In this document: in pieces, positions 1 through 6,727 of the stretch
Position numbering within the stretch: position 1 is the first letter of the stretch
Layout of the letters: each line of letters begins with the position of its first letter
Assembly: GCA_964611805.1 (NCBI GenBank)
Contig: CAZTBG010000026.1
Coordinates: 1 to 29,113 of the forward strand
DNA length: 29,113 bases
Direction: 5' to 3'
Source: W589 sp964611805
GTDB taxonomy: Bacteria > Chloroflexota > Dehalococcoidia > Dehalococcoidales > Fen-1064
Translations under genes and position numbers: made by a program
The notes under the pieces: model-generated
Databases searched by the model: none
What the model saw: the letters and a program-made list of their open reading frames with translations, nothing else
Told to the model about the DNA's origin: nothing

Positions 1-53
1 CTGACAGTCGGCTATAAGGTCAACGGTAAAACATAGCGAACATGGAATATTAC

Positions 54-827
54 TCACCCTTTTCCGTGAGACTTGCGAAAGGCATCCATACTCCGGGAGT
101 GGTCTCCAAAAGCCCCGTTATCACCAACATTAGCTTCTCTGGATTTTTGCTTTTTAGTCCCGGCATCAGTAGGGTACTCAGTACCGTTATCGCCCGCCAT
201 CGGTAATCCTAGCCCGGTCGTTAATACGCTCCGTGAACAATCTTTACCGATACCCGGTTCCGCCTTTAAATGCCTTTCTGTAACTCTCTGCTTTTCTCTG
301 TCCAGAGCTATACTACCGAGCTCAGCCACATTGAGGGTGGTACCGACCAGGCCGGCAATAGTCATCAGTAACTCACCCACTTCGGTACTGAGATGGTTTT
401 TAGTTCTACTGGCCACACCGATGACACCCTGTGTACGGTAGGTCCGGATGGGGACAGCCACCAGTGAGCGAAATCCTGCCAGGGCGAACGATGCCAGTCC
501 GTCCGTACTATTACGGGATAAATCGGGGACGACTACCTTTGAACCAATTATCACCTGCTCTCCAAGGTCTGCATGTGAATCGGTCCATCCGGCCAACTGC
601 GTCATCTCTACTGTGCCACCGCTAGAAGCAACCAGTCGTAGGTTACGGTCTTCCGGACCGACTAGCTGGACCCAGCCATAGTCAACCTTAAGGAGGTGGA
701 GGAGCTCGTCCAGCACCATCTCGATAAGCTGCTGCGGTCTATTTGAAAGGGCCAGCACATAACTGACCTCGTTAATAATAGAGAGAATTTCTTGGTTCTT
801 GATAAGCGCCAGCCTGGTAGTGGTCAA
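54..827 (-). CDS. GAF-domain sensor-like protein
   Basis: This 257-residue soluble protein has one recognisable GAF domain at about residues 10-175. The domain shows an N-terminal helix, the VDYGWVQLV strand, the SLVAVPI strand and the GVIGVASR segment typical of GAF folds. The last 75 or so residues are polar, low in hydrophobics and probably disordered. No kinase, HTH, GGDEF or other output domain follows, so it is either a stand-alone ligand or redox sensor or the remainder of a longer protein. The start is a TTG without a Shine-Dalgarno sequence, and a TATAAT box lies only 13 bases upstream, so the mRNA may be nearly leaderless. It is divergent from mutL. The ligand cannot be predicted. 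Confidence 0.75.
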   Translation of the reverse strand: MTTTRLALIKNQEILSIINEVSYVLALSNRPQQLIEMVLDELLHLLKVDYGWVQLVGPEDRNLRLVASSGGTVEMTQLAGWTDSHADLGEQVIIGSKVVVPDLSRNSTDGLASFALAGFRSLVAVPIRTYRTQGVIGVASRTKNHLSTEVGELLMTIAGLVGTTLNVAELGSIALDREKQRVTERHLKAEPGIGKDCSRSVLTTGLGLPMAGDNGTEYPTDAGTKKQKSREANVGDNGAFGDHSRSMDAFRKSHGKG

Positions 828-840
828 GTTTTATTAACTT

Positions 841-846
841 ATTATA
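841..846 (-). promoter_or_regulatory. -10 box of the GAF gene promoter
   Basis: On the minus strand this reads as a perfect TATAAT. The expected start of transcription lies about 7 bases before the TTG start at 827. The -35 region is poor (TTACCC at a 17-base spacing), so only the -10 element is convincing. Confidence 0.35.
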
Positions 847-884
847 GACTATCAGGGCATGGTGGGTAAAATCTAAGGACACTA

Positions 885-913
885 TTGACATATTACACGG
901 AAACGTGTATAGT
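885..913 (+). promoter_or_regulatory. mutL promoter with palindromic spacer
   Basis: The elements are TTGACA (885-890), a 17-base spacer and TATAGT (908-913), close to the sigma-70 consensus. Transcription would start near 919-921, immediately before the ATG at 923, so mutL mRNA is predicted to be leaderless or nearly so. The spacer contains a perfect inverted repeat, ACACG-GAAA-CGTGT (895-908), which could be a repressor site. Confidence 0.6.
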
Positions 914-922
914 TGGGGCAAG

Positions 923-2638
923 ATGCCGATTAAGATTCTGGACAAGACGGTTGCCTCACAAATCGCTGCCGGTGAGGTCGTAGAACGGCCGGCCTCGGTG
1001 GTCAAGGAGTTGGTGGAGAACTCGCTCGACGCTGGGGCGTCCCAGATTTCGGTGGAGACGAGGGGAGACGGGGTAAACCTTATCCGGGTGACCGACGATG
1101 GCAGCGGTATTCCTCCGGCTGAGGTGGAGGTTGCCTTCAGCCGCTACGCCACCAGCAAGGTAGGCAGCATTACCGACCTTGAGTCGATAACTACCTTCGG
1201 CTTTCGTGGTGAAGCCCTGCCCAGCATTGCGGCTGTCGCCGAAGTCGAGATTGTCACCTCTGTCGACGCCGGGGTAGCCGGGGCATCACTCAGCCTGAAC
1301 AATGGCACCGTAGTCAATCGCAGGCGACAGGCCCACCCCCGGGGAACGACGGTATCGGTGCGCAACCTCTTCCGCGCGGTGCCGGCCCGATTAAAGTTCT
1401 TGAAGTCAGCCAGCACGGAGAACAGCCATATCGCCCGGGTCGTCAGCGAGTACGCCCTGGCCTGCCCCGAGGTCAGGTTCAGCCTGACGCTCGATGGCCG
1501 CGCCGTGCTGAGTACCCCGGGTAGCGGAAGTTTGCTCGATGCCATCATCGAGGTCTACGGAGTGGAGGTCGCCCGGAACCTTTTGGAAGTCAGGACAGCC
1601 GAAGAGACCTGGCAGGACGATACCGTATTCGCACCGGAGGTGAGTGGCATGATTGGCTCACCAGCACTGAACCGGGCTAACCGCGACTACCTCAGTTTCT
1701 TTGTCAACCGGCGCTCCATCAATAGTCGGCTGCTCAGCTGGGCGGTCGAGGAGGCCTATCACGGACTGCTCATGCAGGGTCGGCACCCTGTAGCCATTAT
1801 CAATATCGCGGTGCCGCCCGATGAGGTGGATGTTAACATCCACCCGACCAAGGCCGAGGTGAAGTTCCGCAACGAGCGGGCTGTTTTCGTAGCAGTGCAG
1901 AGGGCTGTCCGCGGTACCCTGGTTGAACTGGCACCGACACCCCGAATCGACGAACCGACGGCCATCTACGGAGCGCCACCGCCACCACCCAAACAGCTCT
2001 GGGCTATTCCCGGCAAAGGGACTACCCCGACGGCTGGGCCGCCGGTGCTTGAGCCGGTGCCGCTTGTTTCGCTGCCGGCATTGCGCGTGCTCGGTCAAAT
2101 AGACAGCACCTATATCGTTACCGAGGGGCCGGACGGACTGTACCTCATCGACCAGCACGCTGCCCACGAGCGTGTCCTTTACGAGAAGTTCCGGGAGCAG
2201 CAGTCACAGAAGCAGATTGATATTCAGGGACTGCTGGAGCCGATACCGTTCGAGGTCAGCCCGCAGCAGGATGAGGTCCTGAGGAACAGTCACCAGCAGC
2301 TGGTCGAGTCCGGTTTTTCCATCGAGCCTTTTGGCGACCGCACCTATCTGGTACGGGCGATACCCGCCCTGCTCGACCGCAAAAACTGGCCAGAAATGGT
2401 GCGGGAGCTACTGGACAACGCCGTCGAGGGAAAGGTGACCGACTGGGCGGATGGCATCGCCACTACCCTGGCCTGCCACAGTGCCATTAGAGCCGGTAAA
2501 GGCCTCACTCAGGAAGAGATGCGGGAGCTAATCCAGCAACTGGAGCAGACCAGAATGCCGCGCACCTGTCCTCATGGTCGGCCAACCGTCATCCACCTCA
2601 GCTCACGACAACTGGAGAGGGAGTTTCACCGCACCTAA
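923..2638 (+). CDS. mutL: DNA mismatch repair protein MutL
   Basis: This 571-residue protein couples mismatch recognition by MutS to strand removal. The N-terminal GHKL ATPase is intact: E29 and N33 in the VKELVENSLDAGA motif, DDGSGI at 58-63, ATSK at 77-80 and GFRGEAL at 93-99. A short proline-rich linker leads to the C-terminal dimerisation and endonuclease domain. That domain carries the metal-binding motif DQHAxxExxxxE (D410 to E421), an ACHSAIRAG motif and a final CPHGRP, so this is the nicking type of MutL, unlike E. coli MutL. A GTG at 905 extends the frame by six codons but lies inside the promoter, so ATG 923 is chosen. No mutS is present in the window. Confidence 0.97.
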   Translation: MPIKILDKTVASQIAAGEVVERPASVVKELVENSLDAGASQISVETRGDGVNLIRVTDDGSGIPPAEVEVAFSRYATSKVGSITDLESITTFGFRGEALPSIAAVAEVEIVTSVDAGVAGASLSLNNGTVVNRRRQAHPRGTTVSVRNLFRAVPARLKFLKSASTENSHIARVVSEYALACPEVRFSLTLDGRAVLSTPGSGSLLDAIIEVYGVEVARNLLEVRTAEETWQDDTVFAPEVSGMIGSPALNRANRDYLSFFVNRRSINSRLLSWAVEEAYHGLLMQGRHPVAIINIAVPPDEVDVNIHPTKAEVKFRNERAVFVAVQRAVRGTLVELAPTPRIDEPTAIYGAPPPPPKQLWAIPGKGTTPTAGPPVLEPVPLVSLPALRVLGQIDSTYIVTEGPDGLYLIDQHAAHERVLYEKFREQQSQKQIDIQGLLEPIPFEVSPQQDEVLRNSHQQLVESGFSIEPFGDRTYLVRAIPALLDRKNWPEMVRELLDNAVEGKVTDWADGIATTLACHSAIRAGKGLTQEEMRELIQQLEQTRMPRTCPHGRPTVIHLSSRQLEREFHRT

Positions 2639-2650
2639 TCGCCCCTCCAG

Positions 2651-3520
2651 CTAGACCTCGTAGCCCGCCCTGGCCATGATTTGCCTGACAGACAGGCAGG
2701 CGGGTGAGTCCTCGGACAGGTCGAGGAGCGACCTCCCCGTCAGGTTGCTCTGCTTGACATCGACATCGTATTCCATCCTGCCGAGGTAGGTCTCACCGGT
2801 GCTTTTCAGGTATTGTTCCGACCCGGCATCGAACTCGTGGTTGCCCACCAGAAAGAGACGGTCGTAGGTGATGCCGACCCTTTCGGTTATCTTCTTGACG
2901 CGCTCGATGTGAGTGACCGACTTTCTTGAGGGGTCGACAATCACGAAGAGGTCGTTGATGCGGGGCACCACTTTGCGATTTAGGTGCTCCAGTCCCGCCG
3001 GAGAGTCGATGACGATGTTGGCGTAGTTTTCTCCGATGGCCGGGATGATGAACTCGAAGAGGAAGTTGGCCGAGCGGTAGTCGCCCTCGGTCCACTTCGG
3101 GCCGAGCGAAATCAGGTCGAACTTCTCGGAGCGGTACTGAGTATACCACCGGAGCAGCCACGGTATCTTCACCGTCACCGGGGAGCCTCCCAGTTCAGTG
3201 AAGGCATCCTCGTCTTCGATATCGCTGGTCAGGTCAGAGAGGGTCTTGACCGGCACTTCACGCTCAGCCTCTGTCTTTACCCTGGCCGACTCCAGGTCTA
3301 CGCCGAGCATCGTTCCCAGGCTCTGGTCAGGGTCGATGTCGAGCAGCAACAGAGGTAGTTTCAGGTAGCGACTGACCAGAGCGACGAAGGTGGATTTACC
3401 GGTGCCGCCCCGCCCCGTGGCCATGATGATATGGCCTGCCTTGTCCAGCGACCGGGTAACCCGATTTATCCTGGTAGCGGCGGCAATAATCTCGGCACCA
3501 AGGTCTTCACTGTACATCAT
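2651..3520 (-). CDS. CooC-like P-loop ATPase (nickel insertion/CODH maturation type)
   Basis: This 289-residue SIMIBI-class ATPase carries a deviant Walker A motif, GRGGTGKST, at 36-44 with the extra lysine/arginine-side architecture of the MinD/CooC family. It is followed by the LLLLDIDPDQSL strand (switch I aspartate) and a Walker B-like IVIDSPAGLEH. CooC proteins use ATP to load nickel into carbon monoxide dehydrogenase, which would fit a Wood-Ljungdahl organism. However, no CODH gene is in the window, and related ATPases serve other metalloenzymes. The start overlaps the stop of the upstream radical SAM gene by 4 bases (ATGA), which indicates translational coupling. It ends 12 bases from convergent mutL, with no obvious terminator between them. 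Confidence 0.75.
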   Translation of the reverse strand: MMYSEDLGAEIIAAATRINRVTRSLDKAGHIIMATGRGGTGKSTFVALVSRYLKLPLLLLDIDPDQSLGTMLGVDLESARVKTEAEREVPVKTLSDLTSDIEDEDAFTELGGSPVTVKIPWLLRWYTQYRSEKFDLISLGPKWTEGDYRSANFLFEFIIPAIGENYANIVIDSPAGLEHLNRKVVPRINDLFVIVDPSRKSVTHIERVKKITERVGITYDRLFLVGNHEFDAGSEQYLKSTGETYLGRMEYDVDVKQSNLTGRSLLDLSEDSPACLSVRQIMARAGYEV

Positions 3521-4314
3521 GGCACCTGTCCTCTAGCTTCTCCCTTTTGGAACTCAGGACGACGCCGTGCTGTCTCCGCCATGTCAAAGGGTTTCACCAG
3601 CGGGGGCGATGCCTGATAAACGGTGACGACACCCTCCAGACCGGAGAATGCCGACTGAATTTCAGCGATTTTCTCCGGCGACAGCGGCTTGACAGCGCAG
3701 GGGCGCAGCGGGGTATTAATCTGGACCTCATCCGGAGAGAGCTCCCGCGCAAGCCGGGCCATCTCGTCGGCACGGTCCTTATTGGCATCGATAAACATCA
3801 TGGCGATGGCAAGCTTCCCGCGGTAGGTACTCCGGAACAGTCTGAGAGCCTCCAGAATCTCGCCGAGCCGACACCTTATGCGGGGACGGTTTACCTTGCG
3901 GAAAATCACCTCATCCGGTGCATCCAGCTTGGCAACCACCACATCGGCCCGCGCCAATTCGTCCCTGACATCCTGCCGTAGCATCAAAGAGGAATTGGTC
4001 AGGACAGCCACCGGGACCTTCAGATTCGACCTGACGAGCTCGATGGCCTCCCCCAGATTGCTGGCCAGGGTCGGTTCCCCCATCCCGGAGAAGGTGGCGT
4101 AATCGACGTCCACATGCCCGATTGCCTCCAACCCCTGCGCCACCCGCTCCAGGCTGACGAACTCTTTTCGTCGGGCAACGGGACGCACGGTGCTGCCCAG
4201 CTGGCAGTAGACGCAGTCGAATGAGCAGAGCTTCTGCTGGCCGGAGAGCATGTCTACCCCCAGCGACCTGCCCAGTCGCCAGGATGAAACCGGCCCGTAA
4301 ATGACACTCCCCAT
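3517..4314 (-). CDS. Radical SAM protein (COG0731-like)
   Basis: This 265-residue single-domain radical SAM protein has the 4Fe-4S ligands C30, C34 and C37 in the CSFDCVYC motif. An S-adenosylmethionine-binding GMGEPTL segment (GGE-type motif) lies near residue 75. The opening YGPVSSWRLGRSLGVD and the compact TIM-barrel length match the COG0731 family of Fe-S oxidoreductases, whose substrates are mostly unknown. It overlaps mobB upstream by one base (TGATG) and the CooC-like gene downstream by four, so the three are probably one translational unit. A role in maturing a metalloenzyme is an inference from these neighbours only. Confidence 0.8.
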   Translation of the reverse strand: MGSVIYGPVSSWRLGRSLGVDMLSGQQKLCSFDCVYCQLGSTVRPVARRKEFVSLERVAQGLEAIGHVDVDYATFSGMGEPTLASNLGEAIELVRSNLKVPVAVLTNSSLMLRQDVRDELARADVVVAKLDAPDEVIFRKVNRPRIRCRLGEILEALRLFRSTYRGKLAIAMMFIDANKDRADEMARLARELSPDEVQINTPLRPCAVKPLSPEKIAEIQSAFSGLEGVVTVYQASPPLVKPFDMAETARRRPEFQKGEARGQVP

Positions 4315-4967
4315 CAGCCCCGTCCAGGTTTCCCCTTCTTCAGGAAGAATTTCAGGTTTCGAACCTCGCCAACCCCCCGCAAGCCGGCCGCCATTGCTGT
4401 GAGGATACCGGCGATATAATCACGGGGAAAACCGCTAAGCGCTATGTCGGAACCGTTGACCAGTAGAGTCACCCGGTTCTCTTTAGGCCTGATAAAACCC
4501 GTCTCCAACAAGTCAACCAGACCGGTAATATCATCCAGAGAGAACTGTCTTGTCCTGGTATCCAGAGGCTCATCGCTGACAATAGCCGCCAGCTTCTTAA
4601 CCCCCTTTAGTGGCGACCCCGCCTCTTTACGGTGTACCTCTATCTTCGGGGCATTATCATGCTTGAAGCCCTCGGCGAGAATGATATCGTAGTCCTCGGC
4701 GAAGAGGTGCACCATGTCTTCAATAGAGGCCTCCGCCATCGGTTTTATCATCGTCACCTGTGCTGAGGTACGGATAACAGTCGCCTCGCTACCCGCCTGA
4801 ATATGCCGCCAGCTGTCTTTCCCCGGCTCATCGAGGGTGACGTCGTCCCGGGTATGCTTGATGGTGGCTACCCGGTAGCCCCGCGACTTCAGCTCAGGAA
4901 TGAGCTTCTCGATAAGCGTGGTCTTGCCCGACTTCGATTTACCCACAATAGAAATAACTGGTGCCAT
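4314..4967 (-). CDS. mobB: MobB-type molybdopterin-guanine dinucleotide biosynthesis protein
   Basis: This 217-residue protein has a P-loop at the N terminus (GKSKSGKT, 9-16), then the ATIKHT strand and the DIILAEGFKH motif typical of MobB. The MobB family is a GTP-binding adaptor that helps attach GMP to molybdenum or tungsten cofactor and deliver it to enzymes such as formate dehydrogenase. The last 60 or so residues (from LLVNGSDIALSGFP) form a small extra domain beyond the roughly 160-170-residue MobB core. The gene precedes the radical SAM gene with a one-base overlap. No molybdoenzyme is encoded in the window. Confidence 0.85.
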   Translation of the reverse strand: MAPVISIVGKSKSGKTTLIEKLIPELKSRGYRVATIKHTRDDVTLDEPGKDSWRHIQAGSEATVIRTSAQVTMIKPMAEASIEDMVHLFAEDYDIILAEGFKHDNAPKIEVHRKEAGSPLKGVKKLAAIVSDEPLDTRTRQFSLDDITGLVDLLETGFIRPKENRVTLLVNGSDIALSGFPRDYIAGILTAMAAGLRGVGEVRNLKFFLKKGKPGRG

Positions 4968-4988
4968 CTCGGTTCTCCTGCCAGCCCT

Positions 4989-5438
4989 TCAATACTGACG
5001 GTAAGTCTTCTTCCAGGGCTCTTTCTTCATAGCGTGGTAGTCCTTCAGGGCTTCTCTCAGGACACCGACCGCCTGGAGAGCACAGTGGACGTTCCCCTCC
5101 GGCAGCCCGCCCAGGGCCTCCGGTACGTCCTGCTGGCTGACCATCAGTGCCTCGGTAACGGTCTTACCCTTTACAAGTTCGCTGACCATGCTCAGCGAGG
5201 CGATAGTGGCAGCACAGGCATCGGCCCAGAAAAAAGCCCCAGCAATCCAGTCGTCCTTCACCCGGAGCCACATCCGAATAGTATCGCCACCGGCACTGGT
5301 GACACCGGCAAAGCCATCGGCATCAGTCAGACTACCAAAGTTACGGGGATGGAGTGCATGGTCGACCACTGTCCCGGTATAGATGCGTCGCATCTCATCG
5401 AGTGCCCTTTTCTCATTGTGACCTAAGTTGGTTGCCAT
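4989..5438 (-). CDS. IscU/NifU-N-like Fe-S cluster scaffold, first cysteine missing
   Basis: This protein of 149 residues from the ATG matches the IscU/NifU N-terminal fold: the HPRNFG motif (30-35), a GGDTIRMWLRV strand, the DACAATIASLSM helix and NVHCALQAVGVL. Two of the three usual cluster-binding cysteines are present (C75 and C119). The first, normally in the loop before GDT, is glycine (G50). It may therefore bind a cluster differently or act as a carrier rather than a full scaffold. The frame extends to a TTG at 5480, but the ATG at 5438 better fits the family N terminus. No cysteine desulfurase is adjacent. It lies 21 bases upstream of mobB on the same strand. Confidence 0.8.
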   Translation of the reverse strand: MATNLGHNEKRALDEMRRIYTGTVVDHALHPRNFGSLTDADGFAGVTSAGGDTIRMWLRVKDDWIAGAFFWADACAATIASLSMVSELVKGKTVTEALMVSQQDVPEALGGLPEGNVHCALQAVGVLREALKDYHAMKKEPWKKTYRQY

Positions 5439-5510
5439 TACTCTTAACTCTATTTTACTGAAACCCGACCCCAGCAGCAAACAGAAATGACCATAAAAAG
5501 TCTTTTTCCG

Positions 5511-6170
5511 TCACCCGGGCCTCTCCCCGAATATCCTGCTGCCAATCCTGACAATGTTGGCGCCCTCCTCGATAGCGATTTGGTATGAGCTGGTCATCCC
5601 CATCGAGAGGTATTTCATAAAGACCCCGGGCAGGCTAAGCCCTTTGAGATGGTCAAAAAGCCTTCTTATCTCGATGAAGTAAGGCCTGGTATCCTCCGGG
5701 TCGCCGACCTCCGGGCCCATTGTCATCAGGCCCTCGACCCTGATATTGGGCAGGGCCGATATCTCCCGTACCAGCGGCTCAACCGCCTCCGGCAGCACGC
5801 CCCACTTCTGCGACTCGCGCCCACTGTTGACCTCAATCAGTACCGGCATTATCTTGCCAATCTGGCCACATCTTTTATCTATCTCCCGGGCAAGGGCCGA
5901 TGAGTCGACCGTTTCTATCATGTCGAACAGCCGGACCGCCCTGCCCACCTTGTTCCGCTGCAGGTGCCCGATGAAGTGCCACTGCGCTTGAGTGCCCACT
6001 ACCTCGTAGGCCCGCTCCGCCTCCTGGAGATAGTTCTCCCCGACAATCCTTGCCCCCGCCTCCACCGCCTCCAGGATTTCCGCCGGGGCCCTCCCCTTGG
6101 CGGCCACCACCAGCTGGACTCCCTCCGGTAGTTCGGCCAGCAACTGCGTGACGTTTTCCCTGATACTCAT
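5511..6170 (-). CDS. yggS: YggS-family PLP-binding protein
   Basis: This 219-residue single-domain TIM-barrel protein of the PLPBP/YggS/PROSC family buffers pyridoxal phosphate and affects amino-acid and 2-oxoacid balance. It has no known enzymatic activity. The PLP-binding lysine is K25 in VVAAKGR. The family signatures GENYLQE, WHFIGHLQRNK, EVNSGRESQKWG and the C-terminal phosphate-binding LSMGMTSSYQIAIEEGANIVRIGSRIFGER are all visible. The size is normal for the family. It heads the minus-strand cluster, and the gap to the next gene is about 70 bases. Confidence 0.95.
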   Translation of the reverse strand: MSIRENVTQLLAELPEGVQLVVAAKGRAPAEILEAVEAGARIVGENYLQEAERAYEVVGTQAQWHFIGHLQRNKVGRAVRLFDMIETVDSSALAREIDKRCGQIGKIMPVLIEVNSGRESQKWGVLPEAVEPLVREISALPNIRVEGLMTMGPEVGDPEDTRPYFIEIRRLFDHLKGLSLPGVFMKYLSMGMTSSYQIAIEEGANIVRIGSRIFGERPG

Positions 6171-6243
6171 ACCTCGAATGCCATCGACTCTATCAACATC
6201 TTAGCGGTAAGTCCCGACATCTTCAAGGGCATGTGGACAGACC

Positions 6244-6272
6244 TTGACTAATCAGTCTGAATAAATCAAAAT
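6244..6272 (+). promoter_or_regulatory. Probable tRNA-Pro promoter
   Basis: TTGACT (6244-6249), a 17-base spacer and CAAAAT (6267-6272) lie with the -10 end 14 bases before the tRNA 5' end. The -35 is good and the -10 is weak. Position is the main support. Confidence 0.4.
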
Positions 6273-6286
6273 GGAGGCACTGGCGT

Positions 6287-6363
6287 CGGGGTGTAGCGCA
6301 GCCAGGTAGCGCACCTGAATGGGGTTCAGGTGGTCGGCGGTTCAAATCCGCCCACCCCGACCA
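6287..6363 (+). tRNA. tRNA-Pro (anticodon GGG), CCA encoded
   Basis: A complete cloverleaf can be folded by eye. The acceptor stem is CGGGGTG/CACCCCG. The D-arm uses GCGC/GCGC. The anticodon stem is CCTGA/TCAGG with loop ATGGGGT (anticodon GGG at 6321-6323). The T-arm is GGCGG-TTCAAAT-CCGCC. The discriminator is A and the CCA end is genomically encoded. The 3' half from the anticodon onward is duplicated at 10041-10083, so the gene served as an integration target. A terminator follows at 6383. Confidence 0.95.
6321..6363 (+). repeat. attL: left 43-bp direct repeat inside tRNA-Pro
   Basis: These 43 bases run from the tRNA anticodon to the CCA end. They recur at 10041-10083 in the same orientation with a single mismatch, an A at 6360 against a G at 10080. 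The two copies are exactly 3720 bases apart. A tRNA 3'-half direct repeat of this kind is the usual footprint of tyrosine-recombinase integration. Confidence 0.85.
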
Positions 6364-6382
6364 TATTGGGAAAATATAAGTC

Positions 6383-6417
6383 GAGGGGAGCTATGTACAG
6401 CTTCCCTCTATTATTTT
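6383..6417 (+). terminator. Rho-independent terminator after tRNA-Pro
   Basis: A ten-pair stem, GAGGGGAGCT (6383-6392) with AGCTTCCCTC (6399-6408), has one G-T wobble and a six-base loop. A T-rich tail follows (TATTATTTT). It lies 20 bases after the CCA end. Because it sits inside the island, it was brought by, or belongs to, the inserted DNA. Confidence 0.75.
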
Positions 6418-6468
6418 GACAAGCGAGGATGCTAAGACACAATTGAAACTGTGGGGTGAATGAAGTGA

Positions 6469-6630
6469 ATCCCCGCTTATGAGGAGATTCTCAAAATCGG
6501 TGAACTAATTAATACAAGTGAAAATGAGTTAGTACACAGAATTACTGATTTAAAGCAAAGGCTTGATTGCATGAACTGTCATCTTATAGAGGCATGCCTG
6601 AATACTACTATAGTGGAACAGCCTGTGTAG
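6469..6630 (+). other. Gap with a short open frame lacking a start (possible gene remnant)
   Basis: The 310 bases between the tRNA terminator and the Roco gene contain no convincing gene. One frame stays open for about 54 codons, ending at TAG 6628-6630. It reads as a helical segment with a DCMNCH cluster near its end. The only internal ATG is at 6571 and there is no ribosome binding site. It could be the tail of a gene truncated when the island was assembled, or chance. Confidence 0.25.
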
Positions 6631-6727
6631 GAATTAGTGCAGATGTGGAGATTTTAGATAAGTTTGGAGCTGACGCTATAACATTGTGAGAATGGGTGGT
6701 AAGTATTACCCATTTACAGCTTATAGC

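Noticed and set aside
905..922. GTG start of mutL at 905
   Set aside because: It lies within the promoter spacer and -10 box, upstream of the predicted transcript start; MutL proteins begin with MPIKIL-like sequence at 923.
1658..2167. 169-residue minus-strand open frame inside mutL
   Set aside because: It is fully antisense to a strongly conserved gene and has no domain or ribosome binding site; long shadow frames are common in GC-rich DNA.
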